Shown piece by piece: positions 1-5,215 of a stretch of 5,530 bases of DNA (positions are counted from its first letter, which is position 1; each line of letters starts with the position of its first letter). The stretch is taken from NCBI GenBank assembly GCA_046155815.1, contig JBJXFY010000025.1, positions 1-5,530 on the forward strand. The letters run 5' to 3'. The notes under the pieces were generated by a model. That model worked only from the letters and a program-made list of their open reading frames with translations, was not told the origin of the DNA and ran no database searches. This DNA is from JBJXFY01 sp046155815. GTDB lineage: Bacteria; Verrucomicrobiota; Verrucomicrobiia; Limisphaerales; CAIMTB01. The translations under genes were made by a program, and so were the position numbers.

Positions 1-27
1 CACCCGCCGGGGGCGAAGCCACGGCCG

Positions 28-67
28 GCCGGCTGCAAGCCGGCGACACGGCAGGTTGCAAACCTGC
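28..67. repeat. REP-like doublet of two small hairpins
   Basis: Two perfect inverted repeats of identical design sit side by side. The first (28-44) has arms GCCGGCT and AGCCGGC around a GCA loop. The second (51-67) has arms GCAGGTT and AACCTGC around the same GCA loop. Both have a 7-bp stem and a 3-nt loop, and they repeat every 23 bases. Read on the minus strand, the second is preceded by GTAGCGCAGG, a lead-in I associate with dispersed intergenic repeats of high-GC bacteria; this is memory, not a search. The minus-strand gene's TAG stop (71-69) is part of that lead-in, so the doublet begins immediately after the gene ends. It could act as a 3' mRNA stabiliser or weak terminator, but no T-run follows it. 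A shorter GGC-GAA-GCC at 12-20 may be a decayed third unit. Confidence 0.6.
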
Positions 68-68
68 G

Positions 69-1436
69 CTACCGCGCCCGCCCCGCCGCCGCGGCGTACG
101 CGGGATGCGTCGCGAGGAGGATTTCGCGGATGGCTCGCCGTTCGTCGGCCGGCAGGTGTGAGAAGCGCGGTGGCGGCGTGGTGGCGGACAGGACTTCCTC
201 GAGCCGGCGCAGGACGGCGGCGTGCAGCTCCGGTGGCAGCGCGGCAAAAGCCTCGCTGTGAATCAGCGGGCTGCAACGGTGCTTGAAGAGGCGCGTGCGG
301 AGGTCGAACTCGCGCAGGCTGCGGCCCCGCGAATCGAAGGGGCCGCGCGCGGTGAAGGACTGCTCAAAATCGCCCGCCCCGCGCACGCCGCCCCCGGGCA
401 GCGGGGCTTCGTCGCAGAAGAGCAGCCATTCGACGATGCGCTCCGTCTCGCCCTGCACGACGCGGAGCCAGGTGCCGGTGGGCGCGTCGCCGGGAGTTTC
501 GCCCAGCTCCCGCTGGAGGGTGCGCTGGTAGTGCGCCCATTTCCGCGCCCGCAGCGCACCTTCGCAGAGCCGGTTGTGCATCCCGACCTGGTGTTCGAGC
601 ACGAGCAGGGCGACGAGGTCGCTGTCGGGCCGGAGGTAACGGTTGGTGGCGAAGAAGGGGCTGAGGTCCGTGAGATTGGCGCCGGGCTCACGGTTCATCT
701 CCCCGCCGGCGCGGGCGATGCCGTTGCCGAGGTGGCGGAGCGCGCCATGCTGGCCGGTCACGTACCATCCGCCCCAGCGGTCGGCGAGCGGGGTGTCGTG
801 GTCCACCAGCGTGCTGCCGGCGGAGGAGATGGGTTCGCCGCGGGAGTCCGGCGTGACGGAGCGGACGAGGAGGCCCGGCCAGTGGCGGGTCATCGAGCCG
901 CCGTGGCAGGAGAGGCAGTCGCCGTCGCGCTCGAAGCGCAGCGGGCGGGCGGGCTCGCGGGCGTCGAGCTTGAAGAACACGAGGCCAAGCTGCGGGTCGG
1001 TTACGGCGATCTCGAGGATCCCGCCGGGCACGGTGCCGACGTAGAGATCGTCATTGAAATACACGGCGCGGGGGTGCTCCGGGCTGATGAGGTCGCGCTG
1101 GAGGCTGGTCTTGGAGAAGACGAGCACCTGCGAGGCGACGGGCACGTCGAGCTGTTCCAGGAGCCAGCGGAGGAATTCACGGCCTTGGGCGGCGGGCCGG
1201 GCGGAGGCGGCGGCCCCGAGCCGCGCCTGGAAGGCGGTGAGGCGGTTCGAGGGCGCGCTCGCCGAGTAGTCAATGGGCGGCAGCTCGTAGTCGGGGGTGG
1301 TCTGCGCCCGGACGGCGGGCAAGGCGAGGATGGCCAGCAGCCACGCCCCCGCCCTCCCGGCCGAAGGACGGCGGGCGACACGGGGCCGGCGGGCGGGCAC
1401 CACGAACTCTGTGCGGGTGCGCCCCGCCGCGGACAA
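69..1436 (-). CDS. exported mono-haem c-type cytochrome-like protein of unknown function
   Basis: The product is 455 aa if started at the TTG at 1436. A signal peptide is visible: an arginine-rich stretch (residues 15-28), a hydrophobic core AWLLAILALPAV (31-42) and a likely cut after VRA (about residue 44), so the protein should be periplasmic. One CXXCH haem c motif is present, CLSCHGG with Cys174, Cys177 and His178. Other striking segments are SKTSLQRDLISPEHPRAVYF (108-127), RWGGWYVTGQHG (220-231) and LVLEHQVGMHN (278-288), which offer further histidines as possible haem ligands. I recall similar hypothetical cytochrome proteins in Verrucomicrobia and Planctomycetes, but know no named function. 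The start is uncertain: TTG gives a long n-region, and two adjacent GTG codons at 1403 and 1400 would still keep the signal peptide. No Shine-Dalgarno is visible at any of them. An FNR-like box lies about 30 bases upstream. The stop codon falls in the flank of a REP-like hairpin, so the extreme C-terminus (AAAGRAR) may have been shaped by that repeat. Confidence 0.85.
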   Translation of the reverse strand: MSAAGRTRTEFVVPARRPRVARRPSAGRAGAWLLAILALPAVRAQTTPDYELPPIDYSASAPSNRLTAFQARLGAAASARPAAQGREFLRWLLEQLDVPVASQVLVFSKTSLQRDLISPEHPRAVYFNDDLYVGTVPGGILEIAVTDPQLGLVFFKLDAREPARPLRFERDGDCLSCHGGSMTRHWPGLLVRSVTPDSRGEPISSAGSTLVDHDTPLADRWGGWYVTGQHGALRHLGNGIARAGGEMNREPGANLTDLSPFFATNRYLRPDSDLVALLVLEHQVGMHNRLCEGALRARKWAHYQRTLQRELGETPGDAPTGTWLRVVQGETERIVEWLLFCDEAPLPGGGVRGAGDFEQSFTARGPFDSRGRSLREFDLRTRLFKHRCSPLIHSEAFAALPPELHAAVLRRLEEVLSATTPPPRFSHLPADERRAIREILLATHPAYAAAAGRAR

Positions 1437-1465
1437 GCCCGCGCCGCCGGAAAACGTGCCGGCGC

Positions 1466-1479
1466 TTGACCGGGATCAA
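1466..1479. promoter_or_regulatory. FNR/CRP-family binding site upstream of the cytochrome-like gene
   Basis: On the plus strand the site reads TTGACCGGGATCAA. This matches the FNR/ANR/DNR consensus TTGAT-N4-ATCAA at nine of ten defined positions, and one extra pair of flanking bases (C1465, G1480) extends the symmetry. It lies 29 bases ahead of the TTG at 1436, and no rightward gene starts nearby, so the leftward cytochrome-like gene is the natural target. FNR-family regulators activate respiratory genes in low oxygen or in response to nitric oxide, which fits a haem protein. If the site worked as a standard -41.5 activator site, transcription would begin near 1431, inside the TTG-started frame, which would favour the GTG starts at 1403 or 1400. 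No clear -10 box is visible, so this is a motif-based proposal. Confidence 0.5.
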
Positions 1480-1497
1480 GCGGCGCGGGGACGCCTT

Positions 1498-1528
1498 GTA
1501 GTGCGGCGGAAGCGGAGCGCGCCGCCGC
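1498..1528. repeat. imperfect inverted repeat with GTAG lead-in
   Basis: GTAGTGC (1498-1504) opens into an inverted repeat with arms GCGGCGG (1503-1509) and CCGCCGC (1522-1528), separated by 12 bases. The lead-in resembles the GTAGCGC that opens the hairpin doublet at the left edge, so it may be a diverged or different member of the same kind of dispersed repeat. It lies in the gap between the two leftward genes. In DNA this GC-rich a 7-bp stem can arise by chance, hence the low confidence. Confidence 0.25.
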
Positions 1529-1634
1529 TTTGGCCCGGCCCGGAAGACGGCGTTGGAAGGGCAATACGCGTCCGGCCATCGAAAGCGGTGGCGCCGCTCC
1601 GCTCCGCTCTGCCCCCGCAGTCCATGATGCCGCG

Positions 1635-1653
1635 GCCGGCCCGGAGGGCCGGC
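1635..1653 (-). terminator. hairpin just behind the HxlR-type gene, possible terminator
   Basis: Perfect inverted repeat with arms GCCGGCCC (1635-1642) and GGGCCGGC (1646-1653) and a 3-nt loop. It begins five bases past the TAG stop (1661-1659) of the leftward regulator gene. The position and the very stable 8-bp stem fit transcript termination or 3'-end protection. No T-run follows in the leftward direction, so it is not a classical intrinsic terminator. It may also separate the regulator transcript from the cytochrome-like gene downstream. Confidence 0.4.
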
Positions 1654-1658
1654 TCTGC

Positions 1659-1982
1659 CTACCCGTCCAGCCGCTCCGCGTGGCGCGCGGCCCAGCGGTG
1701 CATGGCCAGCACGATCCGCCGCAGCTCCCGGCCGAAGGGCGTGAGGGCGTACTCGACATGCGGCCGGGCGGAGGCACGCACCCGCCGCGCGACCACCCCG
1801 GCGCGCTCCAGCCCGCGCAGCCGCTGCGTCAGCATCTTCTGGCTGATGCCGGGCAGCGCGGCGCGGAGCGCCGAGGGGCGGCGTTCCCCGCCGAACAGCT
1901 CGCGCAGGATCAGCACGGTCCAGCGTCCGCCGATCAGGCCGAGCAGACGCTCCATTTCGCAGGACAGGGGGCGGACAGGCAT
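1659..1982 (-). CDS. HxlR-family winged-helix transcriptional regulator
   Basis: The 107-aa product has the full length and layout of HxlR-family regulators, dimeric DNA-binding proteins that often sense electrophiles, quinones or oxidants. Visible features are the N-terminal cysteine (Cys8) just ahead of the first helix, the family signature IGGRWTVLILRELFGGERR (17-35), the helix-turn-helix ALPGISQKMLTQRLRGLERAG (42-62, recognition helix about 47-59), the wing running to VEYALTPFGREL, and the C-terminal dimerisation helix. Cys8 lies where the redox-active cysteine of YodB and HypR-type relatives is found, so thiol-based sensing is plausible. The gene starts at ATG 1982 without a visible Shine-Dalgarno. 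It is divergent from the hydrolase operon, with 155 bases between them carrying several inverted repeats. HxlR proteins commonly control the adjacent divergent genes and themselves, which is my expectation here. Confidence 0.92.
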   Translation of the reverse strand: MPVRPLSCEMERLLGLIGGRWTVLILRELFGGERRPSALRAALPGISQKMLTQRLRGLERAGVVARRVRASARPHVEYALTPFGRELRRIVLAMHRWAARHAERLDG

Positions 1983-2002
1983 GGTTTCGCGGAGGATTTC
2001 AG

Positions 2003-2024
2003 GGCCGGCGGCGGGCCGCCGGCC
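2003..2024. promoter_or_regulatory. 22-bp perfect palindrome upstream of the HxlR-type gene
   Basis: Arms GGCCGGCGGC (2003-2012) and GCCGCCGGCC (2015-2024) are perfectly complementary with only two bases between them. It ends 20 bases from the regulator's ATG, inside its leader. As DNA it could be a dimer-binding operator; as RNA the two-base loop would force some end pairs open but still leave a strong hairpin near the ribosome entry site. Its composition is pure G and C, so strand-symmetric chance similarity cannot be excluded. Confidence 0.4.
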
Positions 2025-2037
2025 AGCGAATTCGGGC

Positions 2038-2063
2038 AGGCACTTTTCGGTGCCTTATTGCAC
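2038..2063. promoter_or_regulatory. candidate HxlR operator with three half-sites at 10-bp spacing
   Basis: AGGCAC (2038-2043) and GTGCCT (2050-2055) form a perfect inverted repeat around a TTTTCG spacer. A third half-site, GCAC, follows at 2060-2063, so GCAC, GTGC and GCAC begin at 2040, 2050 and 2060, exactly one helical turn apart in alternating orientation. This is among the few AT-containing stretches of the divergent region. The second spacer reads AATAAG on the minus strand and is preceded by TGC, a fair extended -10 match for the regulator gene. Binding here would therefore allow autoregulation as well as control of the rightward operon. Spaced inverted repeats near the promoter are typical of HxlR targets. 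The assignment is inferred from position and symmetry. Confidence 0.5.
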
Positions 2064-2095
2064 GGGCGGCCCGTTCTGCCAGAAATTCCCCCGTC

Positions 2096-2114
2096 CCGGC
2101 GCACGATGCGCCGG
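2096..2114 (+). promoter_or_regulatory. hairpin in the presumed leader of the hydrolase operon
   Basis: Arms CCGGCGCA (2096-2103) and TGCGCCGG (2107-2114) are perfectly complementary around a CGA loop. It ends 23 bases before the hydrolase ATG. If transcription starts upstream, the mRNA would carry an 8-bp hairpin in its leader, which could affect translation or stability; it could alternatively be a second protein-binding palindrome. No riboswitch architecture or T-run is visible. Confidence 0.35.
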
Positions 2115-2137
2115 CCTCACCGACACCCCCGACCGCC

Positions 2138-2815
2138 ATGTCCCCCTACCACCGGCTCTACACCCCCGAGGACTCCGCCATCGTGTTCATTGACCACCAG
2201 CCGCAGATGACCTTCGGCGTGGCGGACACGGACCGCGCCGCGCTCATCAACAACGTCACGCTTCTCGCCAAGGTCGCGAAGGAGTTCGGCGTGCCCGCCG
2301 TGCTCACCGCCGTCGAGACCGAGAGCTTCTCCGGCTACCTCTGGCCGCAGCTCCTCGACGTGTTCCCCGGCCAGCCCGTGATCGAGCGCACCTCCATGAA
2401 CTCGTGGGACGACGCCGGCTTCCGCAAGGCCGTCGAGGCCACCGGCCGGAAGAACATCCTCATGACCGGCCTGTGGACCGAGGTCTGCGTGACGTGGCCG
2501 ACGATCGAGATGCTCGGCGCGGGCTACCACATCTACGTGGTGGAGGACTGCTGCGGCGCCACCTCGGCGGCGGCGCATGACGCCGCGCTCTCGCGCATGG
2601 TGCAGGCCGGCGCGGTGCGCACGACGACCATCGCGGCGCTGCTCGAATGGCAGCGCGACTGGAAGAACCGCGCGCACTACGACGCCCTCATGGGCATCCT
2701 CAAGCAGCACGCCGGCGCCTACGGCGTGGGCGTGGAGTACGCCTACACCATGGTCCACAAGGCCCCGCAGTCCGCGCAGAAGCCGCACGTCGTGCCGAAG
2801 TCCGCCGGGCATTGA
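2138..2815 (+). CDS. isochorismatase-superfamily cysteine hydrolase, YcaC-like
   Basis: The 225-aa product belongs to the isochorismatase-like cysteine hydrolases, cytosolic enzymes that cleave amide, ester or enol-ether bonds through a cysteine nucleophile. The catalytic set is visible: Asp19 in AIVFIDHQPQMTFGV, the nucleophile Cys117 in GLWTEVCVTWP (111-121), and a basic residue, Arg84 in VIERTSMNSWDD, where many superfamily members have lysine. The block TETESFSGYLWPQLLDVFPG-like region (57-78) and the spacing of these motifs match YcaC-type proteins rather than true isochorismatases or nicotinamidases. The C-terminal tail (about 195-225, with GVGVEYAYTMVHKAP) is typical of a common subgroup annotated only as 'hydrolase', whose substrate I do not know. 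It is the first gene of the rightward operon, divergent from the HxlR-type regulator and 32 bases ahead of the reductase gene. ATG is preceded by GACCGCC with no Shine-Dalgarno. No signal peptide is seen. Confidence 0.92.
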   Translation: MSPYHRLYTPEDSAIVFIDHQPQMTFGVADTDRAALINNVTLLAKVAKEFGVPAVLTAVETESFSGYLWPQLLDVFPGQPVIERTSMNSWDDAGFRKAVEATGRKNILMTGLWTEVCVTWPTIEMLGAGYHIYVVEDCCGATSAAAHDAALSRMVQAGAVRTTTIAALLEWQRDWKNRAHYDALMGILKQHAGAYGVGVEYAYTMVHKAPQSAQKPHVVPKSAGH

Positions 2816-2847
2816 GGTGCCGTCACCGTCGGCCATCCTCCCCAGCC

Positions 2848-3582
2848 ATGAATCGATTCACCGGAAAAATCGCCATCGTCACCGGCGCCTCGCGCGGCAT
2901 CGGCCGCGCCGTCGCGGAGCGCCTCGGCCGCGAAGGCACCGCCGTCGTCATCAACTACGCCGGCAACGCCGCCAAGGCGGCCGAAGCCGTGCAGGCCATC
3001 GTGGCGGCCGGCGGCCGGGCCGTCGCCGTGCAGGGCGACCTCGCGCAGGAGGCGGACGTGGGCCGGCTTTTCGACGCCGCGGAAAGCAGTTTCGGTCGGC
3101 CGCACATCGTCGTCAGCGCCGCCGCCGTCTCGCTCTTCAAGCCGCATGTGGAGCTGACCACGGCGGACTACGAGCGGGTCTTCGCGTTGAACGTCCTCGG
3201 CGTGATGCGCGTGCTCCAGCAGGCCGCCCGCCGCGTCGCGGACGGCGGGCGCATCATCCAGTTTTCTACCGGCGGCACCCGGATGCCGCTGGCCGGGGCC
3301 GGGCTGTACGCGGCCAGCAAGGCGGCGGGCGAGCAGTTCGCCCTGTGCCTCGCAAAGGAGCTGGGCCCCCGCCGCATCACGGTGAACCTCGTCTCGCCCG
3401 GCGTCACCCGGACGGACGGGCTCATCATGCCGGAGGCGGCCATCCAGCACCTCGTCGCGCAGACGCCGCTCGGCCGGCTCGGCGAGCCGGGGGACGTCGC
3501 GGACGCCGTGGTGTTCCTCGCCAGCGAGGAGGCCCGCTGGATCAACGGGCAGAACATCCAAGTCAACGGGGGCATCCTCTAG
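2848..3582 (+). CDS. short-chain dehydrogenase/reductase (SDR) family oxidoreductase
   Basis: The product is 244 aa, the usual size of classical SDRs, which use NAD(P)H to interconvert carbonyls and alcohols. The Rossmann nucleotide-binding motif is TGASRGIG (12-19); Arg16 and NYAG (36-39) suggest NADPH preference. Asp64 in GDL, Asn115 in ALNVLG, and Tyr154 and Lys158 in YAASK form the expected core. The C-terminus PLGRLGEPGDVADAVVFLAS (about 210-229) and NGQNIQVNGG are classic FabG-like features. Two positions are unusual: the normal NNAG motif is SAAA (90-93), and the residue 13 before the tyrosine, normally the catalytic serine, is Thr141, with Ser140 beside it. The frame is open further upstream to about 2647, but that would overlap the hydrolase gene; ATG 2848, preceded by CAGCC, gives a standard SDR N-terminus. 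It lies 32 bases after the hydrolase and 28 before the transporter, so co-transcription is likely. The substrate is unknown. Confidence 0.93.
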   Translation: MNRFTGKIAIVTGASRGIGRAVAERLGREGTAVVINYAGNAAKAAEAVQAIVAAGGRAVAVQGDLAQEADVGRLFDAAESSFGRPHIVVSAAAVSLFKPHVELTTADYERVFALNVLGVMRVLQQAARRVADGGRIIQFSTGGTRMPLAGAGLYAASKAAGEQFALCLAKELGPRRITVNLVSPGVTRTDGLIMPEAAIQHLVAQTPLGRLGEPGDVADAVVFLASEEARWINGQNIQVNGGIL

Positions 3583-3610
3583 CGGCCGCCACGGTGCCCG
3601 CCGTCTCGCC

Positions 3611-5215
3611 GTGGCCTCCGCCCACCCTCCAGCCTCGCCGTGGGCGCCGCTGGCCGTGCCGCTGTTCCGCACGCTGTGGCTGGCCAGCGTCGTCTCCGGC
3701 GTCGGCGGCACGATGCATGACACGGCCGCGGTGTGGACGCTGGCGACGCTCACGCCGTCGCCCGTGCTGGTGACGCTCATGCAGACGATGGCCAGCCTGC
3801 CGCTGTTCCTCTTCGCCCTGCCGGCGGGCGCGCTGGCCGACCTGCTGGACAAGCGGCGCTTCCTCATCTGGACACAGCTCGCCGCGGCTCTCGCGGCTCT
3901 CCTCCTCGCCGGCCTCGCGTGGGCCGGCGGGCTCACGGTGCCGGTGCTGCTGGGCGGCACGTTCCTCCTGGGCGTGGTGGCGGCCTTCACGAACCCGGGC
4001 TGGGCCTCGCTCATGCCCGAGATCATCGAGAAGCGCCACATGCCCGGGGCCGTCGCGCTCGGCGCGGTGGGCGTCAACCTCGCCCGCGCCATCGGCCCGC
4101 TCGTGGGCGGCCTGCTCGTGGCGGCGGCCGGTCCGGGACCGGTCTTCGCGCTGAACGCCGCCTCGTTCCTCGGCATCGTCGTCGTCCTCGCCCGCTGGCG
4201 CCGGCCAGACCCCCCGCGGCGGCCCAACGCCGAGCATGTCCTCGGCGCGATGGTTGCCGCGGCGCGCCACGTCCGCCATGCGCCGGCGATCCGGCGCGTG
4301 CTCGTGCGCCACGGGCTGTTCACCTTCGCGGGCGTGGCGCCGGTCGCGCTGCTGCCGCTGCTTGTGAAGCACCTCGGGCTGCCGGCCGCCGGCTTCGGCG
4401 CGCTGATGGGCGGCTACGGCGTGGGCGGAATCCTCGTCGCCCTGTTCCTGCTGCCGCGGCTGCGCGCGCGCTTCCACCTCGACACGATCACGCTCGGCGC
4501 CGGGCTGGCGGCCGTAACGGCGACCGGCCTGCTGGCCCTCGCGAAATCCCCGTGGGCCGTGGGCGCGCTCATGATCCTCGCCGGCGCGGCGTGGCTGACG
4601 ATGATGGCCCAGATGAACGTGGCCGGGCAGTCCGTGTTCCCCCACTGGATCCGCGCGCGGGCGTCGGCGACCCAGTTGATCGCGGTGCAGGGCGGCATCG
4701 CGCTCGGCGCGGTGGTGTGGGGCCAGCTCACCGGGTCGTTCAGCCTGGCCGTGGCGCTGGCCGTCGCTGCCGGCGTCCTGCTGCTGCAGGTGGTCGTGGC
4801 CCGCGCGCTGCCGCTCGGCGCGGCGCTGGACGCCGACCTCGAGCCCGCCGCCGACCCCGGCGCGCACGGGCAGCTCGGGGTGAAGCCCGCGGACTCCGAG
4901 GGCCCGGTGCTGGTGCTGATCCGCTACCAGGTCGCGCCGGCGCGGGAGGCGGAGTTCCTGCGCGCGACGCTGGCGCTGCGGGACGTGCGGCTCCGCGACG
5001 GCGCCTTCCGCTGGGACCTGTGGCGGGACCTGCAGGAGGCCGGCGTCTTCCACGAGGCCTTCCTCGTCGGCTCGTGGGGCGAGCACGAGCGGCAGCACGC
5101 TCGCACCACCGTGGCAGATCGTGCCGTGAAGGAGGCCGTGCTGGCCTGTCATGCCGGGCCGGAGCCGCCGCGCGTGCGCCATAGCGTCTGGGCCAGGGCC
5201 CGGCCCGCGCCATGA
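3611..5215 (+). CDS. MFS exporter (MFS_3 / EntS-like) with C-terminal monooxygenase-like domain
   Basis: The 534-aa product is an inner-membrane secondary transporter. Residues about 13-400 hold some ten to twelve hydrophobic segments. The MFS loop 2-3 signature appears as GALADLLDKRR (73-83), and NPGWASLMPEII (128-139) and NLARAIGPLVGG (156-167) are typical of the EntS-like MFS_3 group, which exports siderophores and drugs. After the last membrane segment and a linker (about 400-430) comes a soluble domain of some 90 residues: VLVLIRYQVAPAREAEFLRA (433-452), then RDGAFRWDLWRDL and WGEHERQHAR. This resembles the antibiotic-biosynthesis-monooxygenase (ABM) ferredoxin-like fold, an extension known in this transporter group; its role is unclear. 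The start is GTG 3611, 28 bases after the reductase stop, with no Shine-Dalgarno; it gives a short cytosolic tail before the first helix. The stop overlaps the next ATG as ATGA, implying translational coupling with the porin gene. Confidence 0.9.
   Translation: MASAHPPASPWAPLAVPLFRTLWLASVVSGVGGTMHDTAAVWTLATLTPSPVLVTLMQTMASLPLFLFALPAGALADLLDKRRFLIWTQLAAALAALLLAGLAWAGGLTVPVLLGGTFLLGVVAAFTNPGWASLMPEIIEKRHMPGAVALGAVGVNLARAIGPLVGGLLVAAAGPGPVFALNAASFLGIVVVLARWRRPDPPRRPNAEHVLGAMVAAARHVRHAPAIRRVLVRHGLFTFAGVAPVALLPLLVKHLGLPAAGFGALMGGYGVGGILVALFLLPRLRARFHLDTITLGAGLAAVTATGLLALAKSPWAVGALMILAGAAWLTMMAQMNVAGQSVFPHWIRARASATQLIAVQGGIALGAVVWGQLTGSFSLAVALAVAAGVLLLQVVVARALPLGAALDADLEPAADPGAHGQLGVKPADSEGPVLVLIRYQVAPAREAEFLRATLALRDVRLRDGAFRWDLWRDLQEAGVFHEAFLVGSWGEHERQHARTTVADRAVKEAVLACHAGPEPPRVRHSVWARARPAP

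Noticed and set aside
222..1469. Long rightward open frame of 415 codons opposite the cytochrome-like gene
   Set aside because: Low-complexity Ala/Gly/Arg/Glu-rich translation with no motif; it is the antisense shadow of a gene with a signal peptide and haem motif.
1594..1610. Short GCTCC tandem repeat (about three units)
   Set aside because: Too short and of low complexity; no sign of function.
1297..2210. Rightward open frames covering the regulator and divergent promoter region
   Set aside because: They run antisense to a convincing HxlR-family gene and through several palindromes, with Arg/Pro-rich translations.
2647..2847. N-terminal extension of the reductase frame
   Set aside because: It overlaps the hydrolase gene in another frame, is arginine-rich, and the classical SDR N-terminus begins at ATG 2848.
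4128..4142. Perfect inverted repeat CCGGTCC-G-GGACCGG
   Set aside because: Lies inside the transporter coding sequence in an Ala-Gly-Pro-Gly-Pro stretch; likely chance from GC-rich codons.
2743..4323. Leftward open frame of 526 codons opposite the reductase and transporter
   Set aside because: Spans two well-supported plus-strand genes and shows no domain; antisense shadow.
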